From Cheiracanthium punctorium (Eukaryota; Arthropoda; Arachnida; Araneae; Cheiracanthiidae), in NCBI GenBank assembly GCA_038373885.1, contig JAWZYV010012538.1:62001-126000 (forward strand): DNA of 64,000 nucleotides, read 5' to 3'. The notes below the pieces were generated by a model. It saw nothing but the letters and a program-made list of their open reading frames with translations. It ran no database searches and was not told the DNA's origin. The position numbers were made by a program, and so were the translations under genes. Below, one piece after another: positions 52,128 to 63,567 of this stretch (its first letter is position 1; every line of letters starts with the position of its first letter).

Positions 52128-55100
52128 CAGTGGTGGGAAAAACTACTTTTTTTGTAGTGAACTACAACTACCGCTACTTTTCGAAAAATGTAGCTAACTA
52201 CAACTACGACTTTTTGAAAAATGTAGTTAGCTACACTACTTTTGAAATGTAGTCGCTACTTTTTCGCTACTTTTAGGAGACAAATTTTGCTAACAGATTC
52301 AGTTTGCATTACATTCATATTTAAGGATATTTATATCTTAATTAGAGAAAACTATCGATATCTTAATTAGAAAAAAAACTATTGCACTAATAAACAACTA
52401 CCAGGGGAGTGTTTGAGGAGGGCGGCGGGCCCCCTCAAGAAATGTAAAGCAATTACTAAAAAGGAGCTATTTTGAAACACTTCTTTTAACTTTAGAACAA
52501 TAAAGTTTAAAATACCGAATCGTCCCCCTCCCCTCGAAATGGAAGCCTATATATATGCTACTGACAACTACTGCTAATTATTGAAGTATTGTTGAAAACT
52601 AATTCAGTTTTAATACCTCTATGATAAAAATAAATTGGGAAAGTGAGCGCTCTGAAAGCATGAGAACCAAAAAAGTAAAAAAAATAATAAAATAATAATT
52701 GGATGTCTGAGTAGTAAGCTCGTTAAACTCGGTCAAAACTCGTTTAACCGAGAGGTTTTTTTTTAATACGTTTCTACCTTAATTTTAAAAAAATATATAT
52801 ATACATCCACTTAATTGCATCTACAAGATAATACCTTATTTCTAATATAAATAGCATCAAAAATATATATAAATACAGCAGGGTAATTACAGAAGTGATT
52901 ACATACTTTTTTGTGCCTTTTTTTTTCTACATGAAAGCGAACAAGTTAAATATGGGTTCTTTGAAAGCTATCGCAAGCGCAAAGCAAAGCTGTACCCAGA
53001 CGGTACATTCAACACCCCCGTCCTCAGAAGCAACATTGGCCATTCCAGGGGAGTCTCCTCCGTTGGATGATGGGGGACAGATAAAACACGGGTTTAATAT
53101 TGGGTAATACCTCATATTTTTAAATTTAAGTTTTCTCAGGAAGAGACGTTTGGCTCTTTCAACCTTGGACTAAACAATGCTATGCTCTCCCTGATTAACA
53201 TTCAAGTGATGTTGAGAGGGCTTTCCTTTTCGGTGGCGTTATTGCATCGTTTCCAGTCCCTCAACCCCCACCCACCCACCCCTTTGTCAAATTTTTTTAA
53301 ACAAAATACCCATAAATTTTCATTTTTTAGCTTAAATATTACGCATTTTAACACAAAGTTATGTCCATAACCCCACCCCCCTCCCCTTGAAGGAAGTATT
53401 TATACGCCACTGGTGGGACTAGTTGTATAAAGAAACGATTCAATAATTGAGGGTGTCATTGCGTCAAGAAGAAAGATCACGTAACGGCTTGCCAAATTAA
53501 TTTAGTTCCGATGTTTTGTTAAGAGCACAACGTTGTACTTGTATATTTAAATTAACGACATCTCATTTTAAAAGCTAATGATTTATTTATTTGCGAAGGG
53601 AAGACAGCTTACGCCACTAAATGTGTCGTTTAGAGCTACGTATGTAATAATTTTGCCATACAAAATGTATATTCTGGGGGGGGGGCTGAGACAGCCTTAC
53701 TATTTTTGACGTATATTGATAGTTGAATGTTTCAAGAAAGTGACATAGCAAAAGTTTTTTTAAATTAACACATATTTTAACTAATCTAAATATTTCATTA
53801 ACAAATAAAGAATATCTGAAAAACATGTTTTGGCTCCCTCCTCTCCCCCATAAGGGCGACAAAAAAATCCTAATATTTTTTTAGACGTTCTTGTTTATTA
53901 CATTTTAAAGCAAAATAAAAATCTTATACTTCATTTGTTTGTCTTTGTTTTGCCAACTTGCTATATCTCCTCCCCTTCCTAAAATTTCTTTTTAGATATT
54001 CTTTTTTGTTGTATTTAAAAAAAAATCATATGAATGTTCTTTTTTTAATACAAAGGATATGTTAAATATATATGTAAAAAACATTTTGCCCCCCCCCTCC
54101 CCCAGTGCAGTATCCCTTAGGGTGGCAATCTTTAAAAAATCCTTAAATTTTTCTTTAGGTTTTCCATTTTGTTACATTTTAAAACAAAAAATCTTAATAT
54201 CTGTTTTTTTTTTTCCCTGTAAGGTATGAAGAATATGTGAAAAACTCATTTTCACTTCATCCTCTCAAGGTAAATTTCGAAGAATCACCCATTTTTTTCC
54301 CCGATTTTCCTGTTTTTTTATATTTTCAAACAAAAATCCTGTGAATGTCTGTTTTTTTAATTTGAGATATGAAATCAATATTAAAAATTTGTGAAATACC
54401 CGTTTTGCCCCCTGTCCCCCTTTGGGAAAAGGCGATTTTCAAAAAATCATTGAACTTGTATTTAGATAATCCAGTTACTTATATTTTAAAACAAAACTCT
54501 TATTCTTATTTGTTGCTGTTTTCTTTGAGATCGTAAAATACTACAACTATTACAAAAATAAACTTTCACTTTCATCGAGATTCGTGGGGGGGGGGGGGGG
54601 ATCACGCATAAAACTAATTTTTGTAATATGTTACATACTGTTCAATTATTTTTGGTTTTATATTACATTTAACAAAGAGAAAAAAATATGCATATAAGTT
54701 AAACCTACCTTCGGTTCTTTGATTTAGGCCCATTTTGGTAATTGTATTCATTAAATAAAATTTAAACATAAAATTAAACATACATAGAATATAGAAACTT
54801 ACACTATTCACAAAATTATATATTTACAAGTAACATTAACCAAGTTAAAATGAGAATTTGAACGCAACGTAACTCCCCCCTAAAAAAGACAACAATAAAT
54901 GGGCGAGCAGTTCACGTTTGAGAACGAATTTAGAAAACGAAACAAAGTAGACAATTCATTATAGGTTCAGGTTCAAGGGGTATAATTAGAGTTTTTTTTC
55001 CTTTTCATTGCTTTCTCAGTAATTTTCTGGGCTGGTGTAAACCAGGAAGTTGTAAAACGAAGCTGTATTGCCCCCTGCAAGTCCTTCCCACAGATTTCAA

Positions 55101-55490
55101 GAATCCCTCTCACACAATTCCTTTGAATTCTGTGAGAGCATAGAAATAATACATGCTCGTTTGCATGTGGTGTGTGCCCCCATAGAATCCCGGGGGGCAC
55201 GGGGCACACATAGATACCCTGGGACGGTCGGGGGAGGGATTGGGTATTCTTTCAGTTCCCGTTCTATGCTTGGTGTCATGAGAAAGAGAATTTGCACACG
55301 AGATCAATCGCCGGAAATGATGACGCAGCAAAAGTAGCTTCCAAAACGCGCTACAAACTACTAATTTTTTGTAGCGCGCTACATTACAAAGTACTTTTTT
55401 AAAAAAGTAGCGCACTACACTACAAACTACTAAAAAAAGGTAGCGACTAGTGTAGTTTCGCTACTTGTAGCGCGCTACTCCCCAGCCCTG
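52128..55490. mobile_element. 3.36-kb hAT-type element in the Gypsy tail
   Basis: GGTATACT lies at 52120-52127 and 55491-55498, a perfect 8-bp duplication. The ends read CAGTGGTGGG... and, reversed, CAGGGCTGGGG..., followed on both sides by arrays of GTAG(C)TAACTAC-type or GTAGCGCGCTAC-type repeats. No transposase is recognisable inside. Contents include AT-rich DNA, a degenerate tandem array (53826-54600), a MITE-like phrase near 53651, and a CTCTCACA..TGTGAGAG hairpin near 55107-55137. Non-autonomous. Confidence 0.85.
53826..54600. repeat. Degenerate tandem repeat inside the hAT element
   Basis: About six units with starts near 53826, 53948, 54080, 54247, 54400 and 54563. Each begins with a TTTTG(G/C)C-type and C-rich motif, followed by AAAAAATC, TTTAGAT, ATTTTAAAACAAAA, a T-run, and GAGATATGAA..AATATGTGAAAAAC. 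The period varies from about 120 to 170 bp. Confidence 0.6.
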
Positions 55491-55665
55491 GGTATACTTC
55501 GGATAATGAATCCCTTTCTTGCACATTGCTCCCACTGGACGGATTTGATTAACGTGTCTACAAATTGAAGTACCTTGGACGTTGACGGTGTAATCAAGAA
55601 TATCATCTTTATTGATGAATCTCGGTGCACCAATTCCTTTAGATAGCTCCGTAAGAATATACAAT
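55491..55665 (-). pseudogene. Gypsy integrase C-terminal fragment, part 1
   Basis: On the minus strand the frame encodes RFINKDDILDYTVNVQ followed by ICRHVNQIRPVG, the (SY-T-V...RRHVDQIR) pattern at the end of Gypsy-type integrases. It runs into the hAT insertion at 55490 and continues at 52127. The right boundary with the mariner-type relic is near 55665. Confidence 0.65.
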
Positions 55666-56200
55666 GGTATGAGATCTGGCAATCATGGTGGCCATAGAAC
55701 TGGACTTCTAGATAATATGCAGTGGTCGGGGTATTCCATATTCAAAAAATTACATACACAAGCACAGATTACCACTAAGGGTATGTCATCAAGGGCATCA
55801 GGTTGAAATACTAACTGGTGGGGTGCGAGAACTGTTCAGGTGACAAACACATTTACTGACCAGCGTCCCTGAGGGTCTCGATTCAAATTCTGTTCACGAG
55901 CTATGTGAGTGTGTTACATGCTCCAACAGCATTGTGTAGAAGGAGCTTTACGTACGAGCAGTCTTCGGACATGGTGCACAACCTGCATGACATCATCGCG
56001 GAATAATAGGCAGTGGAGCGGCCGATATGAGCTGAGAAATAGTCTGCAGACTTTCTCAAAAATCTGCGACAGACATTGCACGTTTTCTGCAACCAGGGCC
56101 ACTGACGGTGCAGGTTTTTCTGCTCCGTCTTCGAAGTATCCTAGTAGATGGAGATGTTCAGAAAAGTATTTGTATATACAATGTACATATTAACTGTAAA
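55666..56200 (-). pseudogene. Mariner/IS630-type transposase relic
   Basis: Minus-strand pieces resemble the C-terminal half of arthropod IS630-type transposases: NRDPQGRWSVNVFVT upstream, LWPP.LPDLIPL (the last Asp region, WPPRSPDL in relatives) at the other end, and VQCLSQIFEKVCRLF near 56070. The order appears rearranged: the part that should follow the last Asp lies upstream of it. Multiple stops. Confidence 0.5.
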
Positions 56201-57375
56201 TAAAATTAAATGTTATTAAAAAGCACTGTGCTGCTGCATGACAACTTTAAGCTTTTGTTACTTTAAATAATTATTCTTGAGGGACACTGCATTTTTCGCA
56301 GAAGATTTTTAACTAAGTATTGGAGTTCGAATATAGTTTTGCCTTTTATCTAGGTCTGCCTAACAGCTCATAAGGCATTTTAATTTATATTTGCTTCAAA
56401 TTCCATTATATTAGTTCAGATAAACATTACAATATTAATTATGTGGGTGAAATTTGAAAAGACATTACAGAAATCATTCCTTGAAACTAAAAGCCAAAAA
56501 GTTGGTCTATTTTAAGCAAGTACAAAAAGTTTCTAAACAAGTTAAAGGGAAAATTTTAAAAGTTAAAAAGCTCTAAATGAAGCACTGAAATTTAATGTTT
56601 TGGAAGAAACTTAATTTTTTAAGGATCAAGATCAAAGTATTATCGGATTTTATTGTTATAAGATCAAAGTCCATTGTCGCCTTCATTGAACAGAGTACCC
56701 AAGCATATACAAAAATGTAATTTAATTAGAAAGTAGGGTTCGACTTTAGAAAAAGTATATCCATGAATAAATAATAAAAGGAACAGATGAAGCTAGAATA
56801 TAGCATCGTGACAAATTTTATAGGTTTTCATTTTGATTGTGAAATGATGCACTAGCATTTTGTGAAATGCTTTTAATGTTACATTAATTCCTTTTATTTA
56901 TCTTATCCCTTCATTTATTCATAAAAAAGCAACTATTCAGCCCGCTTCATTAACTATGAGTTTATATCTTTATATTTATAAAAGATATTGCATTCTATAA
57001 ATTTTTCTATTGTACACGTGATATAAAAAAATATTAAATAAGTAAATCCTTCTAATTTGTTCCCGTAAGTGGCGACAATCAAAGTTAAATTTAGAAATGT
57101 CAACACCCGGGAAACAAAATTTGTGTTAAAGTAGTAGATGGCCACGACTGAAGAGTGTTATGGAGACAAGAACAGCAACTGAGTTATTGAGAGACATCAA
57201 CTTTTATTTATCATAGCTTAGCACAGAAATATATCACAGTCTGTAAACTTCATGTGTACTGGCAAACAGGATTTAAAGATTGCTTTAAAAGCTATTTAAA
57301 TATCAATTCTAACTTGCTACTTTACCTTGAAGAAAACATGTCAACCGGAAAAAATTCCAATCTTCAAAAGATGTA
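56201..57375. other. AT-rich region, no gene seen
   Basis: 57130-57375 includes GAGTGTTATGGAGACAAGAAC and TTATTGAGAGACATCAAC, possibly further sequence of the repeat to the right that was lost from its other copy. No coding feature. Confidence 0.3.
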
Positions 57376-58185
57376 AAATTACGATGAAAATACTAAGTTC
57401 TATGTGACAGCAAAGGTTCGTACTTTAAAAGAAATTCTAACTTCTACTTTACTTTAAAACAGGTTAAAATTAGAAACATCTAGTATTGATTAAAAATGTA
57501 CTATCATTTAAAGATTAATTAAAAGCATATTTGGATGGCTGAATAAAATAACTTATCTTGAACTAAAGGGCATTCTCGCTCACTCGTACAGCTACATCGC
57601 CACAACTTCCTGCTTACCCGCTTCTGTCTGCTGTCTATCTGCACCGATCTGCCTGCTTATCCGCCTATCTGCCACGATGACGGCGAAAGCTCCTCCTTTT
57701 ATTTATGACCGTCGACGGCGCATCTCATTACCGAGTTGTTCCCCGGCTGCTCATTTGAACGGCGTTTACCGGGCTTCTAAAGCGCGCCAGTGATTGGGCG
57801 AACAGCTTTTAGCAGTTTCCTCCGGGCGATGCTTACTGCATCAACCAACCATTACACTCACACAAGATGGCGGCTGTTTACGAACTGGAGATTTGTGCTG
57901 TGCGTCTTGAACGAACGTTGACGCAAGCAAGGATTTTGAACAAGGTTTAAATTTAATAAAAAGTTATTCCTTTAAATTCAGTTGGCTTTTAAGTTAAATT
58001 ATTTGCATTAGGGAATTTATTAAACTGACTTTATGTTGTTAAAACTTTATTTGAACCTTTTTATTGCAGCCTTTAAAGTTGAATAATTTCACAATTCAGG
58101 TAAGTCTAAAATTTAAATAGACATAAGAGTTGGGATATATATTGTTCACAAATAGCTATTAGGAACATAATTTTCATTATTTATT
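57376..58185 (+). repeat. Dispersed promoter/first-exon-like repeat, copy B
   Basis: Matches 23190-24008 in reverse. Conserved features in order: GGCGAAAGCTCCTCC near 57684, a GTGATTGG box near 57791, CCAACCATTACAC, ATG at 57867 (AAGATGGCG), a short ORF beginning MAAVYELEICAVRLE, and a 5' splice site CAG|GTAAGT at 58097-58105. The ATG-initiated peptide and the splice site are the best-conserved parts. No downstream exon was recognised. Confidence 0.65.
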
Positions 58186-59010
58186 TTTTCAATCTCAAAC
58201 TATGACTGATATAAAATTATATATCCACTAAAATCTATAATGTAATAGCAACATCTTACTCATTAAAAAAGCACAAGTTATGTTAGATAAAAAACTCAAA
58301 ATCTTGCATAACTTTTTCCTGCAGAATTTTTAAAACCAAAAATTAACTATTTGCAACTTTTTTTAAACTGTAATCTTTCTGTAGAATGTCTGTTGACAAA
58401 TTTTGACAACTGCAAAAATAATCTACTGATATTTTGAAGACAAAGTTGAATCTGTGAATTTGTCTTTAGATTCTTAAGAAAATTGTCTGTAAGCAATCTG
58501 CAGATATTTTGCAGATAAGGTTCAATATCTAAATTATCATAAAATTTCTGCAGAATGTCTGAAGAATATGGCATTTCCTGAAGAAAATCTTAAGATTATT
58601 TTTAGTGTGGTGGCCCCAGGTCAGTGTGGATCGAGCTTCCACTGAGAACGCTGCTCTTCTCTGTGAACCGAGTGATAGAAGCGGTATTTTTGCGTGCGTT
58701 TTCAAAGCTTTGTTCTTAAGTGCTGTGTGTAAATCTTTCATTACTGAGTTTAGAGGGACTGATAGTGTATCCCTCATATATTCCCACTGAATTTTAGCTG
58801 CGGAAGTGTTTTATTGTGTGTGAGAATTACAGCATTTGTGAAAGTTTCAGTGCCGAGCAAACTGTTATAAACGAGCTACTGGCTGTTAGTGCCTGTCAAT
58901 TTTATACAGCTGATTGTTCAATGAAGTTCTAGAAGCAATAAAGTTTGTGCTCCATCCTGACCAGTGGACTCTTTACTTGAACTTTAGAACGACGAACCCA
59001 GGAACAGCAG
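58186..59010. other. Region with possible LTR-like sequence
   Basis: 58605-59000 has mixed composition with an AATAAAG signal near 58937 and begins TGTGGTGG, like a solo LTR, but no matching end or target repeat could be fixed. 58330-58580 repeats CTGCAGA(A/T)(A/T)TT-type phrases several times, a decayed tandem array. Confidence 0.25.
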
Positions 59011-59533
59011 CAGGGTGTCTACCGCTCCGGAAAGTCTGGAAAAGCCGGGAAATTGGAAAATGGGTCCGGAAAGTCTGGAAAAAACCGGGAAATTAGATAA
59101 CGGGTCCGGAAAATTCACCAAAATAATCAATTTTTTTTTTTTTTTTTTTCCCCGTGAGCACGCATTTTTCGGATAGAGAAAGCATCAAGCGATGTGTTTG
59201 TGTAAGGAGGGAAAAATGGGGGCTCATCAATCGTAACGGGAGGGTAAAAGACAAATTAGCTTACTTGGTAACTTATGGCTTAGGACCGTATTTCCTAGAA
59301 CAGTTACTTAATTATATCAGAAAGTGCGACTACTTCTGTTTCTCAATTGATGAAATCTTAATCCTGTATACTTCAGTTAAAATTGATTTCAAGAAGTTGT
59401 ACAAAATATGCAAATATAAAGACAAGGGGGCATTGTGCAGTTTCCTAAAGTAAAAAGCATTGGTCAGGAATTTTTTTCTCGGGACCTCCCAAAAGTCAGG
59501 AAATTGACTTTCAGAAATTTGGTAGACACCCTG
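59011..59533. mobile_element. 523-bp MITE with 13-bp inverted repeats
   Basis: The ends read CAGGGTGTCTACC and its exact reverse complement. AGCAG lies immediately outside both ends. Just inside the left end is a 40-bp unit (TCCGGAAAGTCTGGAAAA...) present twice and starting a third time. A T-run follows at 59131-59149. No credible transposase. Confidence 0.75.
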
Positions 59534-59559
59534 AGCAGAGTTTTCTGCAACAATTTTTT

Positions 59560-60160
59560 TGATGGAACTAATTTTGCTACCACCCTTAGAAGTTAGAGTG
59601 GTAGCGTTCACTCGTTTTCCGAACTTGAGAATGAACACGGCTGCTTGCACTTTTTGGCTTTATTTCCAAACCGATTTTGGTAATAGCATAGATCGGGATT
59701 TCCCTGTCGAGTTTGACCGCCATGGCTCTGGGACCTATAACGCTGCCTAAATCTATGCGTGGACTGAGAATGACTCTCCTCTATTCATGATCAATTCCTT
59801 GACCTGTGCAGTAAGTTGAAAATTTTGTTGTTGTAAGGATGCAAGTGTAGCTGATGAAGCTGAATCCCTCTCAGTTTTTATAGTATAGACTTGTGAGCTC
59901 TCACTTCATTTCATAAACCTTATCCGCTAAACAGCTAGCTGAGCTAAATCTTCATTAGATGCTTTAATGTACAGTTTGTAAATTCGCAGGTAACCTCTGT
60001 AACCATAATGCTTTCAAAAATTTGTCATTTAGTTTTTCACCTGATAAATTGTGCATCTGACTCAATAAACTGGAGGGTTTAATGTCTCTTAACTGAAGCT
60101 CACTAAGTAAATTTTTATTTGCTTTCCTTCGAAATTGGCGAACTCCTCGATGAGTCATTT
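59560..60160 (-). pseudogene. Gypsy gag fragment
   Basis: The minus-strand ORF from 60158 encodes RKANKNLLSELQLRDIKPSS, LLSQMHNLSGEKLNDKFLK and ALWLQRLPANLQTV, the conserved end of Gypsy-type Gag. A stop follows, and further degenerate sequence continues to about 59560. The MITE at 59011-59533 interrupts or borders it. Confidence 0.7.
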
Positions 60161-60465
60161 TTTAAGAAGGTAAATTTAACGGAATTTTGAGGTTGTAAGC
60201 TTATGTACCACCAGGCTGGCAAATTTTGTGTCATGGCACGTAATTTTGGACAGCATAAATGAAGCTTCTACTTGCAAAAACTAAAGTTCAATATTATTGC
60301 GCAAAAAGGGGGGGGTAATCTGAGAGCAATTCTACTTACTTCCCCATTCTCTTGTGCGTTATCGTTAAGCGGCATTGTAATAAAGCACAAAAGTCCAACT
60401 GTCGCTTTGGTTTACATAGGTTCTGGATTATCTTTTATATCCCAGCGAACGCTCCCTGGTTGTCA

Positions 60466-60591
60466 GCATCAGCCTGGCTATCTGCAGCAACTTGTCAATC
60501 AGCAACAACCCGGTGATCAGCAGGACCCTGACGATTAGTAGCAGCCTTGTGATGAGTAGCACCCTGGTAATCAGCAGCGACCTGGCAAACG
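60466..60591 (+). repeat. 18-bp minisatellite, about seven units
   Basis: Consecutive 18-mers share the pattern CAGCAGCAnCCTGGTnAT. In one plus frame this reads as hexapeptides of the form QQxPGx until two adjacent stops near 60536-60541. The array is GC-rich inside AT-rich DNA. Confidence 0.75.
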
Positions 60592-60606
60592 GTACCTGCC
60601 TGACCT

Positions 60607-60640
60607 GGCCTCTTAGCAAATGCTTCTTCGCTAAGAGGCC
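60607..60640. repeat. Perfect 11-bp hairpin
   Basis: GGCCTCTTAGC at 60607-60617 and GCTAAGAGGCC at 60630-60640, with a 12-base loop, 15 bp after the minisatellite. Confidence 0.75.
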
Positions 60641-60649
60641 GGGCCTAGT

Positions 60650-62467
60650 GTCTTTGCTGCTATCTTTTCCTTGATCATCACTATTTCGCTGGCTTCTGGA
60701 GTCTCACCTTTTTCATAATACTGCCGGCTGTGCCATTGTGAAAACCTTCCTTTGTTTCACAGGTGGTTTTTAGTTAGTAGAGAGACTCCAGTACATAGTA
60801 GAAAAATAAATATATAATTTATTTACAAACATCTTGATTATATGGCTATGTACAAAAATATACATTCATCTCGATCAGAAAACATTGCGTGTGTATGTGT
60901 GAGAGGGGGGGGTCTTAAAATGATTAAACACGTACAGGGCACTCTGTCCAGGAGTGTTGGTGATTTGAAATATTTCGTAAAAGGATAACGTCATTGAATT
61001 TTCAAAACTTGTGTTCTGTTCTAATACGTATGTAAAAATAATACATCATAATATATTATGAAAATCTGAAATAATAGAATAAATTTACATAATTAAAAAA
61101 AACGCTCTCTTCTCTTTTGTCTGCATGTCAATTAAAATTCAAAAACAACTTTTTGATTCGGATTTTTATTTTGTGCACTATGTAACTTGCAAAATAAATA
61201 CACACTAAACATTTTAAAGTTTTCTTATACAATTCCAATACTTTAAACTATCACGAATCATATTTTATTCTATAATTACAGTCACTCAAGTAAATAGTAC
61301 TTTTTTTTTTGTTGTTTTCTTGGGATATGTACATTTAGAAGTTTTAGGCAACATACAACAAAGTTCTTTCCAGTTGATAATTTGTGGTTTAGGTTGACTG
61401 ATATTACTATTGAATCCTCCATTATTACCACTAAAAGAGTAATTCCGTAACTATATTATGCAATACACTACATTTCAATTAACGTATGTGTATTCAGTAT
61501 AATGTGTACGTTCTCTTGTTTCTTGAAATTATACATTGACAATACCTTTTTGTGGCAGTTTGTCATGGGAATTAATTATTTTGCATAATTTCTTTCAGAA
61601 TCGGCACAAAAAAAGAAAATAATAATACAGAAAAAATATGCTGTTTCATATAAACTGTAAAATTTTTACATTGAATTTTAATTTTCCTTCCTCAAAAAAT
61701 TTATGTGTCTTCAAAAGTTTACTTTTGCTCAGTTTGTCTGACTGATTAGAGTCAGACAAACTGAGTTCTAGATTAAAATATGCCATATGCTAAAATCAAA
61801 TGCATTGTGAAATCATACTTTTTGTTGTAAGTTTGACCTTAATTTTTGTCAGAAACCTCACAAATGGCAGAAATTTTTAAAAAGAAAAATGTCATAAAGA
61901 ATCCTGAAGTAGAACCGCTGTAATATGGCACATTCTTAACAGACTGAAGATACCATGTACAAAAAGCATATTCCAAATAAGAGCAAATAAATTCTATATT
62001 ATTATGAAACTATCATGAAATGAATATAATACAAGAAGGATATTTTGCAATAAAGAACTGCATCATTTAATGAAGTAACAAAATTCATAATTTAAAAAAG
62101 AATTTTATATTTCTCTGTATATATTTAATGGATAACACAATTATTTTTTTAACAGTACTTTATTTTTAATGCACATTTTTTTTATAGATTAGAAAATAAA
62201 TTTTCTTAAATAAAAAAGGTATAAAATGCTTAAAATAACACTTTAACTCAACAGTTTTCAAAATTTGGTAACTACTGCACCAAGCATCTGGACAAGAGCC
62301 GGAATAAAAAGAAAAATATAAATAAATAAATTCTGATCATATTTTGAAGCAACCGAATTATTTTAGATAAGATTTGCATTTTTCGACATGTTACAGCTAA
62401 CAATTTATAACCCAAGCATTTTAAATTAAGTTGAAAATTTAAACTCCCCGACCGCATTCCTAGAACT
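60650..62467. other. AT-rich region, no gene seen
   Basis: Contains one perfect hairpin (61728-61765) and a G-run near 60905. No coding sequence is convincing; this may include the lost C-terminal part and 3' end of the hAT gene to the right. Confidence 0.3.
61728..61765. repeat. Perfect 16-bp hairpin
   Basis: CTCAGTTTGTCTGACT at 61728-61743 faces its exact reverse complement at 61750-61765 across the loop GATTAG. Confidence 0.85.
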
Positions 62468-63567
62468 TCATACAGAGGATGTGATCGATGATTCTTTGTG
62501 TTTTTTTGAAGTGATAGTCTGAAAAAAATCCTTGTTTTTTAAATGTTGGATCCAAAATGTAGATTCAGCATACAAGTCATTTTCATCAATTTGTAGAAAT
62601 CTCTTACACATTTTGGCTAGCAAAGTGTCGCACATGTCAGTAAGCAAAAGTTCGTTATTATGCAATTCAGTTTGCGTTCTACGCAAATTTATTGCATTTT
62701 CTAACAATTGTTTGAATAGAACAATTTTAGAAATACAGACAAAATTCTCACTGCTTACTTCGTCAGTGGTAAGTTTAAAGGGTCTTAATATATCGCAGCA
62801 GGTTTTAATAATCTCAAAATCTGCTTGGCATAAGGGCAGTACATCAGAGCGTGAGGTTGTTGTGACTGCTAAAGTCAATAAAAGAGCATCTTTTGTTTTC
62901 AGTACACTGAGAAACATGTCATAGGAAGACTTCAATCGTGTAGAAACACATTGTTTCAGTTTCATTTGTGGGCACCCCATCTGAATTTGAAAACTGTAGA
63001 GTTTTTCAGTAGCTTGAGGGCTACGTTTAAAAAATTCGACTTTGCATTTCACTTTTTTGTGCAGCTCCTCTATAGCCAGTAGACTCTTTTGCACAATTAC
63101 ATTTAAGTTGCACGCGTAACAGGAAAGGTGGGTCCACTTTCCTTTCCTCACAGATGCTGTTATGCTTGCAGCGTTGTCAGTAACCCCTGCTATAATTTTC
63201 CTTTCTAAATTCCATTCCCTTATGATTTCGTTTAGGGAAGGCATGCAAATTATCAGCAAGAGTGATTGCCTTCTATTTGATTGCAGCCTAATAGATAAGA
63301 TTTTAAGTTGTATTCTTCATTTATAAAATGAGCTGTCACGGCGTAATAACTTTCGTTGCTGATGGAAGTCCAGCAGTCTGTTGTCAGTGATACGCTTATT
63401 GCGTCTCTTTTAAGGCTTCCCTTACTAATTTTTCTGTTTTTTGATACTATTGGGGTATGATCTAAGTAGTCATCGCTCTTCTGGATGGAATTTGATATTG
63501 AGAGTTTAGCATCTTCCAGGGATGCTACGGCTGTGCCAATTGCGCCAAATGGAATCTCTTGATACAT
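62468..63567 (-). pseudogene. hAT/ZBED-type transposase, frameshifted and truncated
   Basis: From 63567 the minus strand encodes FGAIGTAVASLEDAK and VSLTTDCWTSISNESYYAVTAH with the first catalytic Asp, breaking off at a stop at 63253. A second frame from 63259 continues with EWNLERKIIAGVTDNAASI (second Asp), THLSCYACNLNVIVQKSL and KLKQCVSTRLKSSYDM, to a stop at 62468. The C-terminal dimerisation domain with the Glu is missing. One frameshift joins the parts. A lineage distinct from the other three hAT relics in the window. Confidence 0.82.

Noticed and set aside
52895..53107. Possible small gene inside the hAT element
   Set aside because: No homology, no splice context and low-complexity surroundings.
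55068..55415. Overlapping frames of 60-100 codons on both strands
   Set aside because: They lie in the GC-richer right part of a non-autonomous hAT element, with no recognisable domain.
58605..59000. Solo LTR
   Set aside because: It has LTR-like composition and a polyadenylation signal, but no matching termini or target duplication could be found.
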